Positions 1 to 15,163 are shown, counted from the first letter of the stretch. The stretch: 64,000 nt of DNA from Viola odorata (GCA_963691705.1 OY829541.1:69969189-70033188); one strand, 5' to 3'. Notes: a model not told the origin generated them from the letters alone. Numbers and translations are program-made.

Positions 1-449
1 AATAACGAGCTCTTAATGCGCTTATGTTCTTGGCGTTGCATGGAAACAGGTACTCCAATATCATCAAAAGTTTATTCACCTTAACTAAAATCTTGAATTC
101 AAACACCTAACTATACTTGAATGAAAATGGACTTTAGTTTAAAAGGGACATGCCCAACACTGATAAAAAAGAGAACAAAATACTGTAACGCAAAACTTGA
201 AAACAGCACTGCATTGCAAGACAACACAGGCATCGATGATTGCATTTTCGAGAATGGATGTAAACTATAGACGCAAGTTTAAAGAAGCTAGCACAGAAAA
301 AACAAATGTTTGCATCGATTAGGCAAAGATGAATAGCAGGAGAAAATCCAACGAAATGACTGTCTTCCATGATGCTATTTTTTTCTCTGCAGGACTAAAT
401 TATGCAAACACAAAAACTAAGGCAGAGGAAGCTGTTAGTTCTTGCATCT

Positions 450-2393
450 TCATATATCCATTGGAGCCGCACCCTCATCAGCAACAGCAGCAGCAGCATC
501 AGTGCCAGTAACCTCTCCTGTAGCAGAGCCTCCCTCAGTGGCAGCATCTGGTTCGGCAGCAGGACCCTCTGCATCTCCCACGATCTCAAAAGCATCAATC
601 AACTGTTGAACAGTTTCCTGGTCCAGTACATGGAATGCCTCCCCAACTCCTACTACCGCAATTGTGCAAATGGAACTCTTGAGCGTTTCTCCTTGCAAGG
701 TTTCTCTGACTGCCATGAGGGCATCCTTGACCAAATCATCACGTGAAGAGTCCATGAAGTTCTCAAACCTACGTTCCAAGTATGTCTTTGCTGCTTGTGA
801 GCGGGATCCAATAGCAAAAGCTTGATACTCAAAGTAGTTCCCACTAGGGCAATTGTAGTAGAGGTGAGCTCCTGATTCATCCAAGCCAGCCACCAACAGA
901 CCAACACCATAAGGTCGCTTCCATGAGCGTTGGGTACAGACCTGCCCATAAATGTGTCACAGGTAAAGGCGTGTTAGAATATGGTACAGCCTCTTTCTTG
1001 CAGCTCTCCCCTTGAAAACGTATGCATAATCAAATGTAAACTAATATGTAGGAAAAAGGTTTATGTTTGAAGCACCAACATCAGACTCTGCAGTTAAGAC
1101 AAACAACCCAAATTAAAAGTTTCTACTAAGAGTGCTAATGAAGTTGCAGTAGCCAACCTCCAACAAATGCTCCACCATGGAGAGACATGCTAGTTGAATA
1201 AAAAAGGACAACCAAAAAGTTCTGTGAAGCTTCCTAACTCCAACTAAACAAACAAGAACATTTATCAACTCCTGCCATGAGTATAGTTTCCTCTCTTGAC
1301 AAGGGCAAGACTAAAACTTGGATGGGAACTAACACGCCATCTAGACTACCAATAACAAGCATGACAGCAATTCTCATGACTTGAGGGGCAAACACTAGAA
1401 ACAATAAAACCTTCCATCACATATTGTCAGTTTGCAAACTAGTGCAAGTTACCGTCAGTTTATAACTCAGCTAACTTAAGCTCCAACCCTCCATAACTTT
1501 TCACAGAGATAATTCCAAAACTTGAAGCCTAACGAATTCCAATTACATACCTAGAGGCTAGATCTGGATGTTCCACATCAATTCACACAGATGAAAGCAT
1601 AGGTGAGGTCCAGGAATAGATATAGAGAAGGGCAGAATAATGATACATTAAACCTGAGCTTAGAAAGTAAAGCAAAACTCATGAAACAAAACACATCAGC
1701 TGAGCGTGAGACTACAGTTTGTAGCACGCAGACACGATGGGGTAAAATACCCAGTAGTATCTCCCTCTGAACTATCCCAACATCTATTACCTTCTTCCCA
1801 ATCTATAAACATTGAAGAAATTTTCATCCCAATCTATCCCAGTAGTATCTCTCTGTCCTCCTAGCTCTTATTAAGACTGAACAAAATTCCTTTTTGAGCA
1901 TTAAACTAAATTAAGCTTCTTGGGTCCTAAAATTAGGGTTTGTGAACAACATTTACGCCCACACACTAAACCCTAACCAGTAACCCATGAAATCCCAGTT
2001 CTAATCAATAAAATTGAGGTTCTTTTCGCAACTGAATCGTACCTGGGCCTTATCAGCTAGCTGAACAACGAGTCGCCCGACGGGGAGTGGAGACTCGTAA
2101 GTGAAACTATAATTGATACATTCGGATCTCATGTAGCGTGAAAGGACGCGGCCGTCGGCGGTAAGACCGGCGATGGCGACTCCGATATGGTCATCGACCT
2201 TGAAGATCTTTTTCTGGTGAGAGGAGAGTTCGGAGTTAGCCTTGTTGACGCACGCGAGCACCACGTGGGTCTTAGATCGGAGACCAATCGCCGCAGAGCC
2301 TTGTTTGACGGCCTCCATCGCGTACTCCACCTGGAACAACCTCCCTGCCGGACTCCATGTGGTGACGTCGGTATCGTACTGGTTCCTGAACAT
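450..2393 (-). CDS. PAF1: 20S proteasome alpha subunit (alpha type-1/PAF)
   Basis: Two coding exons on the minus strand, 2393-2043 and 941-450, are joined across a 1,101-bp GT-AG intron in phase 0, giving 280 residues; Arabidopsis PAF1 is about the same length. The N-terminus [20 protein letters not shown] matches the alpha-subunit signature, with the conserved activation helix [17 protein letters not shown] right after it. The core proteasome fold continues through [17 protein letters not shown] in exon 2. As an alpha subunit it is non-catalytic; alpha rings gate substrate entry to the 20S core of the 26S proteasome in cytosol and nucleus. The C-terminus is a low-complexity Ala/Glu/Thr-rich tail ending in PMDI, typical of plant PAF proteins. 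Both introns borders and the total length agree with an intact gene. I would accept PAF1 or its paralogue PAF2 as the name. Confidence 0.95.
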
Positions 2394-2394
2394 T

Positions 2395-2770
2395 CTTCTT
2401 CTTCGTCTGCTTACGATTCTACGTCGCCGTTTCGGAGCTCAGTGATGGATGCAGTGGTTTCGGTCCGATAAACAAAAGCTGAAGAGTGTTAAAAAGTTGG
2501 GGTTTTTTTGCTCTATTAACAAGTTTATGGACTTGTTGGTGACTTGTTGCACAGGATAGTGGAGAAAAGTCGAGGCAGTGGTTGAGTGTATCCGAGAGTA
2601 TATTTCATGTTTGTCCTAATGGGCTTTGATTTGGCCAACAGTTGTAGGCCTAAGAGGAGGAGAGAAACGGCCCATAGTCGTTGGATTTGATGTTGAGGAT
2701 TTTGGTATGGGCTCCAAGTAAACACAAACGGCCCATTTTGATATGGGCTCCAAGTAAAAGTAGGTTGCTC
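2395..2770 (-). promoter_or_regulatory. Probable PAF1 promoter with site II (TGGGCC) motifs
   Basis: Upstream of the PAF1 start codon there are two GGCCCA hexamers (2669-2674 and 2730-2735), a palindromic TAGGCCTA near 2645, and further ATGGGCT motifs. TGGGCC/T site II elements are common in plant promoters of proteasome, ribosomal and other growth genes. An 18-bp stretch (tatgggctccaagtaaa) occurs twice, about 36 bp apart at 2705 and 2741, so part of this cluster arose by local duplication. The promoter role is inferred from position and motifs only. Confidence 0.4.
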
Positions 2771-4145
2771 TTGTTCATCCTTGATTAGATCCCAGCTTCA
2801 TACTAAGAGTACTACTCCCTATGTATTTTTTTAACTATCATTTGACTTTTTACACGTTTTTCGAGATGGCTGTTTGACTCACTATTTGATCTCGAAAAAT
2901 TTCGACATTTTTTTCGAACGTAGCTAAAGGATTAACGTACGTCTAGTCACGAAAGCAAGGAAAAGCAAATTAGATGAGAGACACAGGTCTTCTTTTTGCT
3001 GCTTTAATTGGATCTTGAGGTCTTGATGCCATTATTGGTGAGCATGATGATACTGCTAGAAAAGAAAAGGTTATACTATCAACCAAGACTTTATATCTAG
3101 ATTCACTTTCTAATATAAAAGTGAACATGGGATGATTGAAAGTTGAAGGTTTGATATGCTAACGATGCATGTGTACCACCAACACAATAATTGACTACTT
3201 AATTAATTAATCCATGATTGGAGCATTTGAACGTTGGAAGAGCCGGGAGCTGTAAACAAAATAAACATCTCAATCACTGAAATTCCAAACCATAATTAGT
3301 CAATTATATCGCTAATTAGAATTTAGAAATGCTGGTTTGGGATTGGGACCAGATCATGTATAGCTATGGAATTGTCACCTTTCTATATATATATTGTCAG
3401 GTGGGCCATGGGCTACAGAGCGGGCTTGACTGGTTCCGTTCTCATGTGAAGCAAGAACGACACTTGAATGTGTCCATAGGAGTAATAATCTCCATCTGCT
3501 GTATGCAACTACACATGCACTGTGGCTTTTAAACTGACAGCTTTGAGTTAGACGACAACATACATCGAAATTTGCGAAAGTCACTCTCACCGGCCCCGCC
3601 GGTCACCCTTCTCAAGTCAGGCGACTCAAACATAGTAGTTCAAAATATCCCATGCAAAATCAATACTAGTACTTAACTTCTAGTTCCAGTACAATTAATT
3701 AATTAAATCCTCTCATATAAATCATTATGATTATTTTCTGTTCAAAAATCATTGTTTTGCTCTCTAGCATTCGTTTAGGTTGATTCTAATCCAAAAAAAT
3801 TCAAAAAAATCCTATTTTAACCTCATTGATTAAACAAGAGTTATAGCGTGGCAAGAATATTTCCTATTTTTAGGAAAAAATTAATGACACATGAGTCCCT
3901 ACAAATTGTCTGATATTCTCTCTTATTGTTTTTTACAAAAATAATATTTGTGTCGTCCTTCTCCGTCTCTTCTCGTCTCTGACTCTGCAGAGCTTTCACT
4001 CTTCAGAGGAGAAAGACGAGACCACAAGGAGAAAGACGAGACCACAACAACAAAATCAATAACTCACAATTTACGCGTCAGCCATTATTGCACTCCTCCT
4101 CCTCCTCCTCTCTCTCCATCTCTATCGTCGTTTTCCGTTTCTACT
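2771..4145. other. Intergenic, with a Stowaway-like repeat relic and AUL1 5' UTR
   Basis: No convincing gene is visible. At about 2815-2945 lies a degenerate copy of a CTCCCTCCG-type repeat that shares blocks with 40775-40925: actccct, gactcactatttga and aaggattaa[c/t]gtacgt in the same order. The last 200 bp before 4146 is probably AUL1 5' UTR. It contains a 19-bp tandem duplication (about 4009-4046, unit gagaaagacgagaccacaa) and a CT-rich run at 4090-4125. Confidence 0.4.
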
Positions 4146-7100
4146 ATGGAGTTTCACGACAGACCCACCTCTGGTAATCTCAGCACCAGCCGAGTAGTTT
4201 CTAGTTTCGGTGGTAAGCATGTATACGACGGCGTTTTCAGCGGCTCCTCTTCGGTGAAGGCTAAGACAGCCGGAATGGATGATTACGGCGAGATATTTCG
4301 TGGTTCCGGCGGGTCGATTCCGGTTTTAGATGTTTCGGAGCTGAAAGACCGAAACTTTTCCCCTGTTGATGCCGTCCGAACCTCGAAAATTGATTACTCC
4401 AAGATTTTTGGTGAGTTTGGTGATGATGATATTGGGGTGCCTTATGAGGAGTTGGTTGCTAAACCCACAAAACCCAGAAAAAATTCCACTCCAGAAATTA
4501 GGTACGTTTTTGTTTGTTTGAATTTTTGATATAACTTAGCTTCGAAATTGGAAAGTTCCTCGTTTTGTTAAAAAGTTGGAACAAATAAGGAAACCCATTA
4601 TAAAGCATTCTGCTTTGGTAGTTTTTTGGTAATCAATGCTGCTCAATGGTTCATAACACTATTTATGCAAGCTAAGAAAGATGTTATCTTTGGTTGTTTT
4701 TGGCTGTTTTGATCGTTCAAAGCTTGAAAATGGACTAAAAATTAGTTGTATGGCTTGTAGGTAGACTTGTACATTTGGGATATTTATATTTTCAAGTGGG
4801 AATTGTGTAGGGTTCCAGCAAGATCTGAATCTGTGGGGTCGGAACCAGTTCCATCATCTGAAGTGGCTTCAGAGCCAGTTGATGGTGTGAAGCAAGTCAA
4901 CGTGTTGTATAATAAAACCAATCCAGGATGCAAGAATGGAGGAGCTAATGGGACGACACACATTGCTCAGCTCCATGCTGTTCCTGGCTATACTCGTTTA
5001 ATTGATGAAAGTAGTCCCTCTAGTATGACTCAAAGCGCAAAGCCAGTGCGTTCCGTGTTACATGAAGCTCATCTCAATGGTATCGTTGATCCAGGGATCT
5101 CTCCAGGAAAACTTCCCAAGAAAGCTGTGTCAGGTCCATTACCCAGTGGGGATTTTAAAAGCTTGTCTAGAAGTGATACTGGGGTTAGGAGAAAGTCAAG
5201 TAGAAGCGGTTCCATTTCAGGTAATATGTCATTTGATGGGTTTGAAATTGGCCTGGGTATGAATTCAACCTCACCGCCTAACTTGGGTAATGGTAATGCT
5301 GGGTTTTTCAATAAGCCAATGGACATGAAAGCTGGGGTTCCCATAAATGATGTTTCTGAAGGTGCTGATGGAAGTTATTCGCCACCTTCCTTTTATAAGG
5401 CAATAGATGCAAATTCAGCTGCTGCTGCCTCAGCAGCTGCAGTTATAAAGGCAATAGAGGAGGCTCAAGCGAAGATTAAATTCGCTAGAGATTTGATGGA
5501 AAGAAAGAAAGAAGGTCTTCAAAATGGCGTGAAACTGAGTTTTTATAACGGCTTGAGAAGTCAGAAGAAGGAGGTTAAAAGTGCAGCGAGTGCTAATAGA
5601 TCAGAACAGGAGAAAGCTCAGAAGATCTCTGTAAAAGAGGATGCTCCAAAGAACATCTTTACTGGTTTAGCAGAGCACAATGCCGTGAAAGCAAGCCAAT
5701 CCATCCCTCATCCCAGTTACAAAAAATATTCTATTGACGCAAATAACATTAAAGAAGTACGCAGAACCAAGTCCACATCAGCCCAGGCAGGTGATAGGCT
5801 GAAAGAACCAGAGAATGAGAAGGCAACAGGAACATTAATTGGAAATGTTGGTCCTGTGGAGGACAGAGCAATGAATTTGGAGACTGAACAGGAAGATAAG
5901 GCTCCAGCGCTGGCATTCAAATCGGCAGAGAATGTGAAGGAAATGACACCATTTGTTAGTGAAAATGGTTATAGGGAGAAGATGGCATCTGAGAAAAGCT
6001 TAAAGAAGGCAAAGGAATTCTCCAAGGAACCGCCAGCACTTGAAGAGGCTCCTCAGCACGTGAAGGTTGAGAGAGGACTAAATTTAGTTGGAAGGACTTT
6101 TGAAATTGATATGTGCACAGAAAATATCACGTCAGCTCAGCATGAAGAAGCTGATAATAAGCCTAAAGCATCCTGTGAACTGGGAAATTGTGGAAGTACA
6201 CTGAAAGTGCTTCAGGAACTAGGAGAAATTGCAAACGTTCAAGCCCAGGAGTTGAAGGAGAAAAATGATATGATGGAGCAAAAAGAGGCTGAGGACTGGG
6301 TAGATATTAATAGAAAACAAAGGGAAGTGCGCAGTCAAGAGGAAATGGATGGTGGATCACATGAAGTTCAGGCAGGAGAAGAGTTGGAGAGGAAACTAGA
6401 TGAGATTCATGGGCAAGAAGGAAATGAGAAGGGCCATAAAGAAGATTGGGTTGAATGTGATGAGGAACTAGAGGAGGATTGCCACCAAGAAAAGAACGAG
6501 AACAAAGAAAGTGATTTCATCGGAGAAGTGACACAGGATAAATCAGGTGATGAGGTAAGACTTGATGACCCACAAGACAAGGAACAAACTGAGACGACAT
6601 ATAGAGAAGGTGAGGAAGAAGGAAATGAGAACCTTGAAGAGGCCAAAAAGGATGGGAACACACTCAAAAATAATTATCCTGTTAATGAAATTTCAAAGAA
6701 ACAAGCAGACACTTTTGAACTGGGGGAGACAGAGACGACACAACTGGAGATTGAGCAGATGAAAGAAGATAGGAAGAATACGGAAACAACTCAACAATAT
6801 TTGATAAACCAGAAAAAAAATTGTGAAGCTGCTGATGATAAATATAAGCAAAATGAGAATAAGATTCTAGCCGCAAGCGATGAAGCATGTGAAAAAGAAA
6901 ATTTTGAAGGCGTGGAAGTAAGTCCAGAGGGACATGCACAGAATGGGAGGATAATGGAGGTAAATGAAGGTTTCCCTGTAACTGAATACACAGAAAAAGC
7001 CTCAAAACTAGCTGAAGATGCAAATGTCCTGGAGGAAGAAGAGAATCCTGAAACTGCTGGGCTATCTCAAGATTACATTGAGCTTGGTATTTCTAAGAAG

Positions 7101-9653
7101 CATGCCGTGGGCATAACTAAGACCCCTTTGATGGATAAAAAAGATGCATTTTCAGGTGAAACTGACTGTAACTTTGAAAATGAGCAGAATATCTATGACG
7201 TGACTGAACACAAGAAATTTGGAGGTCAAGAAAATCACACTGAGGAAGTGCCTTCTGGACTAGATGACATTGACGAGGATATCAATGAATCTGAAATTGT
7301 GAGTACTAGCAAAGAGACTGTGATTAATTTTGCTTCTTATGAGGAAAGATGGTCGGATAGTGGCACCAGGAGACGTTGGGATTTAAAAAATTGTGTTAGA
7401 GATGTGGTCTGCAAATGGGAAGAAAATGATGATGATATGAAGCAGTCTGAAGCTAATACTGATCATGAAGATGAAGATTATTTTGAATCTTCTAGTGAGG
7501 AAAGATGGGTTGATACTAATGGTTTCTATGTGGAAACAAGTCAAGCTTGTGTATTTGACGGGGAAGGAAAGGCCATGGAATTCCCTAAGGAGGAGGAAAC
7601 AAGTCAGAGCATGGATAAAAATGATGAGCACCATGGAACCTTGGAGGAGAGGGAAGCTGAAGATACTTCAAAAAGGGAAGCAGATGTTGAAAATGAGCTT
7701 CATCGAAGAAGGGAAGAAGCAAAGGAGAGAGAAATGGAAAAAGAGAAAGAGAGAATAGCTGTTGAGAGAGCAATCCGAGAAGCTCGTGAAAGGGCTTTTG
7801 CTGAAGCCCGAGCAAGAGCAGAGAAGGCTGCTGCAGAGAGAGCATCCGCAGAAGCTCATCAAAGGTTAAGGGCTGAGACCCGGGAAAGGTTGGATAAGGC
7901 TTCTGCTGATGCCAATAAAGCAACGGAGAAGGCTCAGGAAGCCAAACTAAGAGCTGAGACCCGAGAAAGGTCGGAGAAGGCTTCTGCAGAAGCCAATAAG
8001 GCAACTGAGAAGGTTCAGGAAGCCAAGCTAAGAGCTGAACGTGCTGCGGTGGAAAGGGTTACTGCAGAGGCTAGGAAGCGAGCCCTAGAAAAAGCATTGT
8101 CTGAGAAAGCTGCATCTAAGGCAAGGAATAAGTCTGAAAAGTTTGCAGCTGAGAAGTCTACTGGTACTCCAAAAGATGGTGGGATCAGTTCCAGCGTAAG
8201 TTCTCTTCTGTTATTTTACGCTATTCTTAATAAATAAACCAGTATAAAGTTATTTAAAATAACACTTGACGGACTATTGAGCAGGATCAGCACTACAAAG
8301 GCCCCGGACCTTCAAGCAGTTCAAGACATCCAAGTTCTTCAAATAATGCTGGTATGTGATGTTTTAAAGTGTGAATATTGCTGTCATGTTGATATCAATC
8401 TCAGTTTCCTACCTCATCTTCTCATAATAAAATTCATGTTTTAATTCATAAAGTTTCCTGCTCAACAGAGAGAGATAATGGAGCCAGTGGCGAATCTATG
8501 CAAAGAAGTAAAGCCAGTTCTGAAAAGGATCAACGGATGGCTGAGCGTGCGGTACGTCTCCTTCTTCTGATTCTGTAGTAGGGATGTAGATTCACTGACT
8601 TCTAACAACATACTTCTTTTGTGATCTTTTTCAGGCAAAAGCACTTGCAGAAAAGAATATGCGTGATCTTCTTGCTCAGAAGGAGCAAGCAGACAGAAAT
8701 GTAAGTTTCTTGTCATCCTGCAATTATGACTCAATGTGAGTGGTTATCTGACTGCCTTGTATTTGATATGATGAATGGCAGAGACTGGCAGAGACTTTGG
8801 ATGCTGAGGTCAAGAGGTGGTCAAGTGGGAAAGAAAGGAACTTACGAGCTTTGCTTTCAACACTACAATATGTATGTTGTAGCCTTCAACTCATGCTTAT
8901 TTATGATCTTGTCCTATACACTTGCATTGCTTTTGGATTAACTTATGGTTACTTGCAACTGCACAAGCTCCATAATGAAAGTTTCTTTTATTTGGTTGAA
9001 AATTCCAGTTTTGTCATGATAATTTTTACTTTTGAGAAGTTTTCATCAGATTGAAAAGATACCACTCTCTAGCTCATGTTTTGAACAAGTTTTTATTATA
9101 CCTCTTACTAGCAGTTTTATTTGGATTCTTGTTCTTGCAGATCCTAGGGGCTGATAGTGGTTGGCAGCCAATTCCACTTACAGAACTTATACCAGCAACT
9201 GCAGTTAAAAAGGCGTACCGTAAAGCCACACTTTTTGTTCATCCTGACAAGTTGCAGCAACGGGGTGCAAGCATTCAACAGAAATACATATGTGAGAAGG
9301 TTTTTGATCTTTTAAAGGTGCGTTTGCTGTTTTTCTTTCCCCTCCTTGTTTTGATGGAGAAATTGATACTTAAGTTGCACCATGTTATCGTTCTCAACAA
9401 AGGAATAGAGAGTAGAAGTACTAGGAATTTAAGGTCTCCAAATTGTCGTTTTTTTCCTCATCTCCCCTAATGTCCTCTCTGCCCGGTTATTAGGGTTGTC
9501 ATGTTATTGGGGTTGTGCCCGGTTACCCATAAAAACAAGGCCAATGCCTGCCTACTATGACAAAGGAGTATACAATTAGAATGTCTTGAGTGATCATTTC
9601 TGTTTCGATGTTTCCAGGAGGCTTGGAACAGATACAGTGCAGAAGAGAGATAA
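4146..9653 (+). CDS. AUL1: Auxilin-like protein 1, C-terminal J-domain clathrin-uncoating cofactor
   Basis: Eight exons are supported: 4146-4501, 4811-8195, 8285-8351, 8469-8551, 8635-8700, 8782-8871, 9141-9317 and 9618-9653. All borders are GT-AG and frames agree, giving 1,419 residues, close to the roughly 1,450 of Arabidopsis AUL1. The N-terminal third is disordered with short conserved DYGEIF and DYSKIFG motifs. The middle is very acidic. Residues about 1075-1245 form an Arg/Glu/Ala-rich coiled coil. The C-terminal J domain carries HPDK at 1383-1386, which in this family stimulates Hsc70 to strip clathrin from vesicles. ATG 4146 is chosen because MEFHDRP resembles the family start; an in-frame ATG at 3948 would add 66 low-complexity residues. 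The gene is convergent with OTC, 380 bp stop to stop. Confidence 0.92.
7868..8029 (+). repeat. 27-residue tandem duplication inside the AUL1 coiled coil
   Basis: Two 81-bp units lie head to tail inside exon 2. They encode [20 protein letters not shown]... and [20 protein letters not shown]..., each 27 residues and about 90% identical, and a diverged third unit begins [18 protein letters not shown]. The unit length keeps frame and preserves the heptad-like Ala/Glu/Arg pattern, so copy number could vary without breaking the protein. Confidence 0.8.
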
Positions 9654-9725
9654 CCTCAACATCTTCAAGCCAGAGTTACTGTAGGTAAAATAGATCTGCA
9701 AAATTGTTGTAGTAATTCTTCTACC

Positions 9726-9822
9726 TAATTATAGAACTTTGGAAAGAAAGCAGTAGGAAACTCATGCCTGTGTAATTATAGAACTTTGGAAAGAAAGCAG
9801 TAGGAAACTCATGCCTGTGTAA
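9726..9822. repeat. 47-bp tandem duplication in the AUL1/OTC convergent 3' region
   Basis: The segment beginning taattatagaactttgg at 9726 recurs from 9773 with no visible mismatch over 47 bp. It lies after the AUL1 stop (9653) and before the OTC stop (10033), so it is probably in the 3' UTR of AUL1. No protein-coding potential is seen. Confidence 0.85.
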
Positions 9823-10032
9823 TTCTTATGTCATGTCATTCAAGAAAAAAAATGGGAATTCAAGTTAAAAACACTCAAATTCTGACCTCCAGCTGACAAT
9901 GTCTACAACACATAAGTTCCATAACACTAGATGTTCAACCAGAGATACACCTTACCGTTCGCATAAAGAAAAATTGACAAGTACAGATTAAACCTGCAAA
10001 ATCTACCACTGAACATGGAAATGTTAAGTATA

Positions 10033-12283
<2,251 letters not shown>

Positions 12284-12289
12284 TTTCTC

Positions 12290-12939
12290 AGTTGCAGTGA
12301 AACTGATGCAGGTAATAATAACCAGGAAAGAGTGTGATTTTTATTTTATTTTTAGGCTTCTAGCCTTGCAGGAAGGGGTTTATAAGGTATAGCGCTGAGT
12401 TGACATTAATACCCCTGGTCATTGGCTCATCATAATTTTTTGGCTTAATTAATATTTTGTCCTTGTTTTGTGATTTTTATTCAACTAAGTCCCTATATTA
12501 AGAATTGTTTTCAAATCTGTCTCATTACGTCCTAAGTCCTAAGTCCTAACCTTCCAGTATTTATGTGCAATTTCAGAATTCTCAATTTCCATAAATTCGC
12601 CGAATTTCAGACGTGGCATTGTTTATCAGATGATTTCAGGTATTGTTTTCTCAATTTTGCTTGGTACATAATGTAGTGTATATAGTGCTAAATGGTTATT
12701 TGTAAATCACTCAAAATCATGTTTGCTTACAACCAAAAAAAGATGAATTTCATAACTTTAGACTTCTGGCATTACAAATTTCCAAGAAATTGGACCATGT
12801 AATAGCATCCAGAAGCTAGAATCAAACAGGGAATTCAAGACGCTGTTATTTATTACATTCTTAACACAAACAGGAACGCAAGAAACTGGAAATAATTAAA
12901 GACCAAAACACTGCAACTTGTGTGACCAAAACACTGGTC
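12290..12939. other. Intergenic between OTC 5' end and DFR 3' end
   Basis: AT-rich spacer containing the OTC promoter side and the DFR 3' UTR side. A short duplication (tcctaagtcctaagtcctaa) sits near 12530. I see no ORF with family resemblance and no structured RNA here. Confidence 0.5.
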
Positions 12940-15163
12940 TTAGTTGGGAACAAGAGGAGACATTATCTGTGCCGGAAACTCCGCGGCGGCCGGCTTCTTT
13001 TCCTTGGGAACATGAACCTCATCAAGACAAGGCTTCTTTTCCTTAGGAATATGAATGTTATCATTCAGTCGTGGCAGCAGACCCTTTTCCCTACATGTTT
13101 CCACAGCTCCAACATACATGTCCTCCAAGGTGTACTTAAACTGGAACCCCAAATCCGTAATCTTTTTGGAAGAGAACACACATTTTGATAAATTCTCATC
13201 GATGCCATCTAACCTGAATAAACAACATTTAAAGCTCGATTAGCAACTTAACCAAATACATTGATTTCAGTAACTGATAATAGCAGACAAGCTTAAAGCT
13301 TTTTACTTTTCAGGGATGTTGTACTCAGGGTACTTCTGTCTGAGCATTTTTGCAAGATCATGAATTGTAGCAGCCTCTGCTGAGCAAATGTATCGGCCCT
13401 CGGATTTCGGGTGCTCAAATAGAAATATGTGAGCTTGGCAGAGATCATCTAAATGCACATAGTTTCCTAGCTTTATAATTCCATAATGTACTTCATTCCC
13501 TGCATTTCAACTTGTCATTAATTTTTCATGATGTAGAATTTCTATGTAGAGTACGAGTTTTGTTCCTATGTTTGTCGAATTTCCTATTTAAGTCTTTACG
13601 TTTAGAAAATCTCAAGTTACTCTCTATGTTGGGTCAAAAAGTCCACACATTAAGACGGGTTTATAAAAAAAGACCTAATTGATACTGATTGACCAATTTG
13701 AAATTTTTTGAAACGTAGAGATCTAATTTGGAAAACTGAACAAACATATAGCAAATTTAGTATAATTTCTTTTCCTGTGATCATGAAGATACCTGTGATT
13801 AGAGAAAGGCCAGTGATAAGGCTAGGTGGCATTGACGGCATGATAAAAGGACCAACAACTAGAGGTGGTATGATACTGATAAAATCGATCTTGTTTTCGT
13901 CAGCAAACTTCCATGCAGCTTTCTCTGCCAATGTCTTGGAGACAAAATACATCTGCCAATTGTCCAATCTTAGTTAGTTAATGTCAAGGAAATCGCGTAC
14001 TCTCTTACAATACTCCGTCTTAAACGACATGAATTTGAATAGTTACGAACCCATCCTGTCATTTTTACAGAGCGAACGAACTCCAAATCGCTCCAGTTAG
14101 ATTCATCGTACACAGGTTTTTTGTGTTCTTCAACATCTACAGTTCCTGCAGATGAAGTGAACACGACCCTTCGAACAGTTTTTGCCTTGGCACATGCTTT
14201 CATGATGTCTAACACTCCATTCACTGTCGGCTTTATCACTTCATTCTGCAACCAAGAACACCACCAAAATTTAATTTCCTCCCAATTAACTATACATTAC
14301 AAATATTGAATACAATGCATTACAATTCATAATCATGAAATATAATTTGTCACTAGTGGTAAGAAATTTGAGTATATAATTGTATGGTTAGGTGAACAAA
14401 TCAGACAATATTTGAACGAAAATAGTTTTTGGGCGATGAAACTACCAAAATAAATTCTTGTCGTTTGAGTATATTTCATTTCCTTTTGGTTGAATGATTG
14501 AATTATATGTCTTTTTAAGCTTGATTTGTTTCTTAATTAAGGTGGATATTACTTTTGTTTAGTTCATGAATCACAATCAACTTATCAAATCAAATGATTA
14601 ATTAGTGATAATTTAATAAAATTAAGGGAAGGTGATGCACAAGGTTTATTTACCTCAGGGTCCTTGGACTCAAAATCCATGGGAGTGGCAACATGGAAAA
14701 CTCCATTGCAACCTTGAATTGCTTCATCAAAACTTCCCTCCACAGAAAGGTCAGCTTTCCATAAGGTCAAATGGGTGCTCGCCTTTGGCAATTCTAGTAA
14801 ATGTTTCACCTTCTTAACATTGTCTGTTTAAAAAATGAGCCCAAAAAATATATATATATTATAACTTAAAAATTGAAATGGGTGAAAGAAAAACATGGCC
14901 AAAATCGGTTCAATCACATCGGATTTCAATTTAATACATCATACCAAACTAGTTTGAGCTCCGAATCACCCATTTTAGCCGGTTAAAACCAAACTATTGA
15001 ATGGAGGTTGAACAAGAGAGCAAATTAACTAACCCGGGTCGCGAACCGTTGCCCGAACAGTGTAGCCCTGCTCTAAAAGCCTCATGATGAGCCATGAACC
15101 GATGAAGCCAGAAGCACCTGTAACACAAACAGTACCCTTATAGGTAGCTTCTCCTGATACCAT
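12940..15163 (-). CDS. DFR: Dihydroflavonol 4-reductase (anthocyanin/proanthocyanidin pathway)
   Basis: Six exons, the canonical DFR structure: 15163-15034, 14823-14654, 14245-14051, 13952-13793, 13499-13307 and 13213-12940. Frames agree and give 373 residues. The N-terminal NADPH-binding motif is [12 protein letters not shown]. The short-chain dehydrogenase catalytic set is S132, Y167 and K171 (Y-F-V-S-K). Position 137, equivalent to grape N133 and Gerbera N134, is Asp, the Petunia-like type reported to use dihydrokaempferol poorly. The enzyme reduces dihydroflavonols to leucoanthocyanidins in the cytosol. The last exon ends in an unusual Lys/Pro-rich tail with a duplicated PKEKKP motif. The exon 3 donor reads GTTCGT, weak but GT. 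No disabling change is seen. Confidence 0.94.
12965..13050 (-). repeat. 42-bp direct repeat in the DFR C-terminal tail
   Basis: The sequence ggcttcttttccttgggaac (about 12991) recurs 42 bp later as ggcttcttttccttaggaat (about 13033). It encodes the tandem PKEKKP motifs ([13 protein letters not shown] and [13 protein letters not shown]). The unit is a multiple of three, so the duplication lengthened the tail in frame. It lies beyond the conserved reductase domain. Confidence 0.75.

Noticed and set aside
3948..4145. Upstream ATG at 3948 as the AUL1 start
   Set aside because: It is in frame but adds a Ser/Pro/Thr-rich stretch over a duplicated UTR-like tract; MEFHDRP at 4146 fits the family start better.
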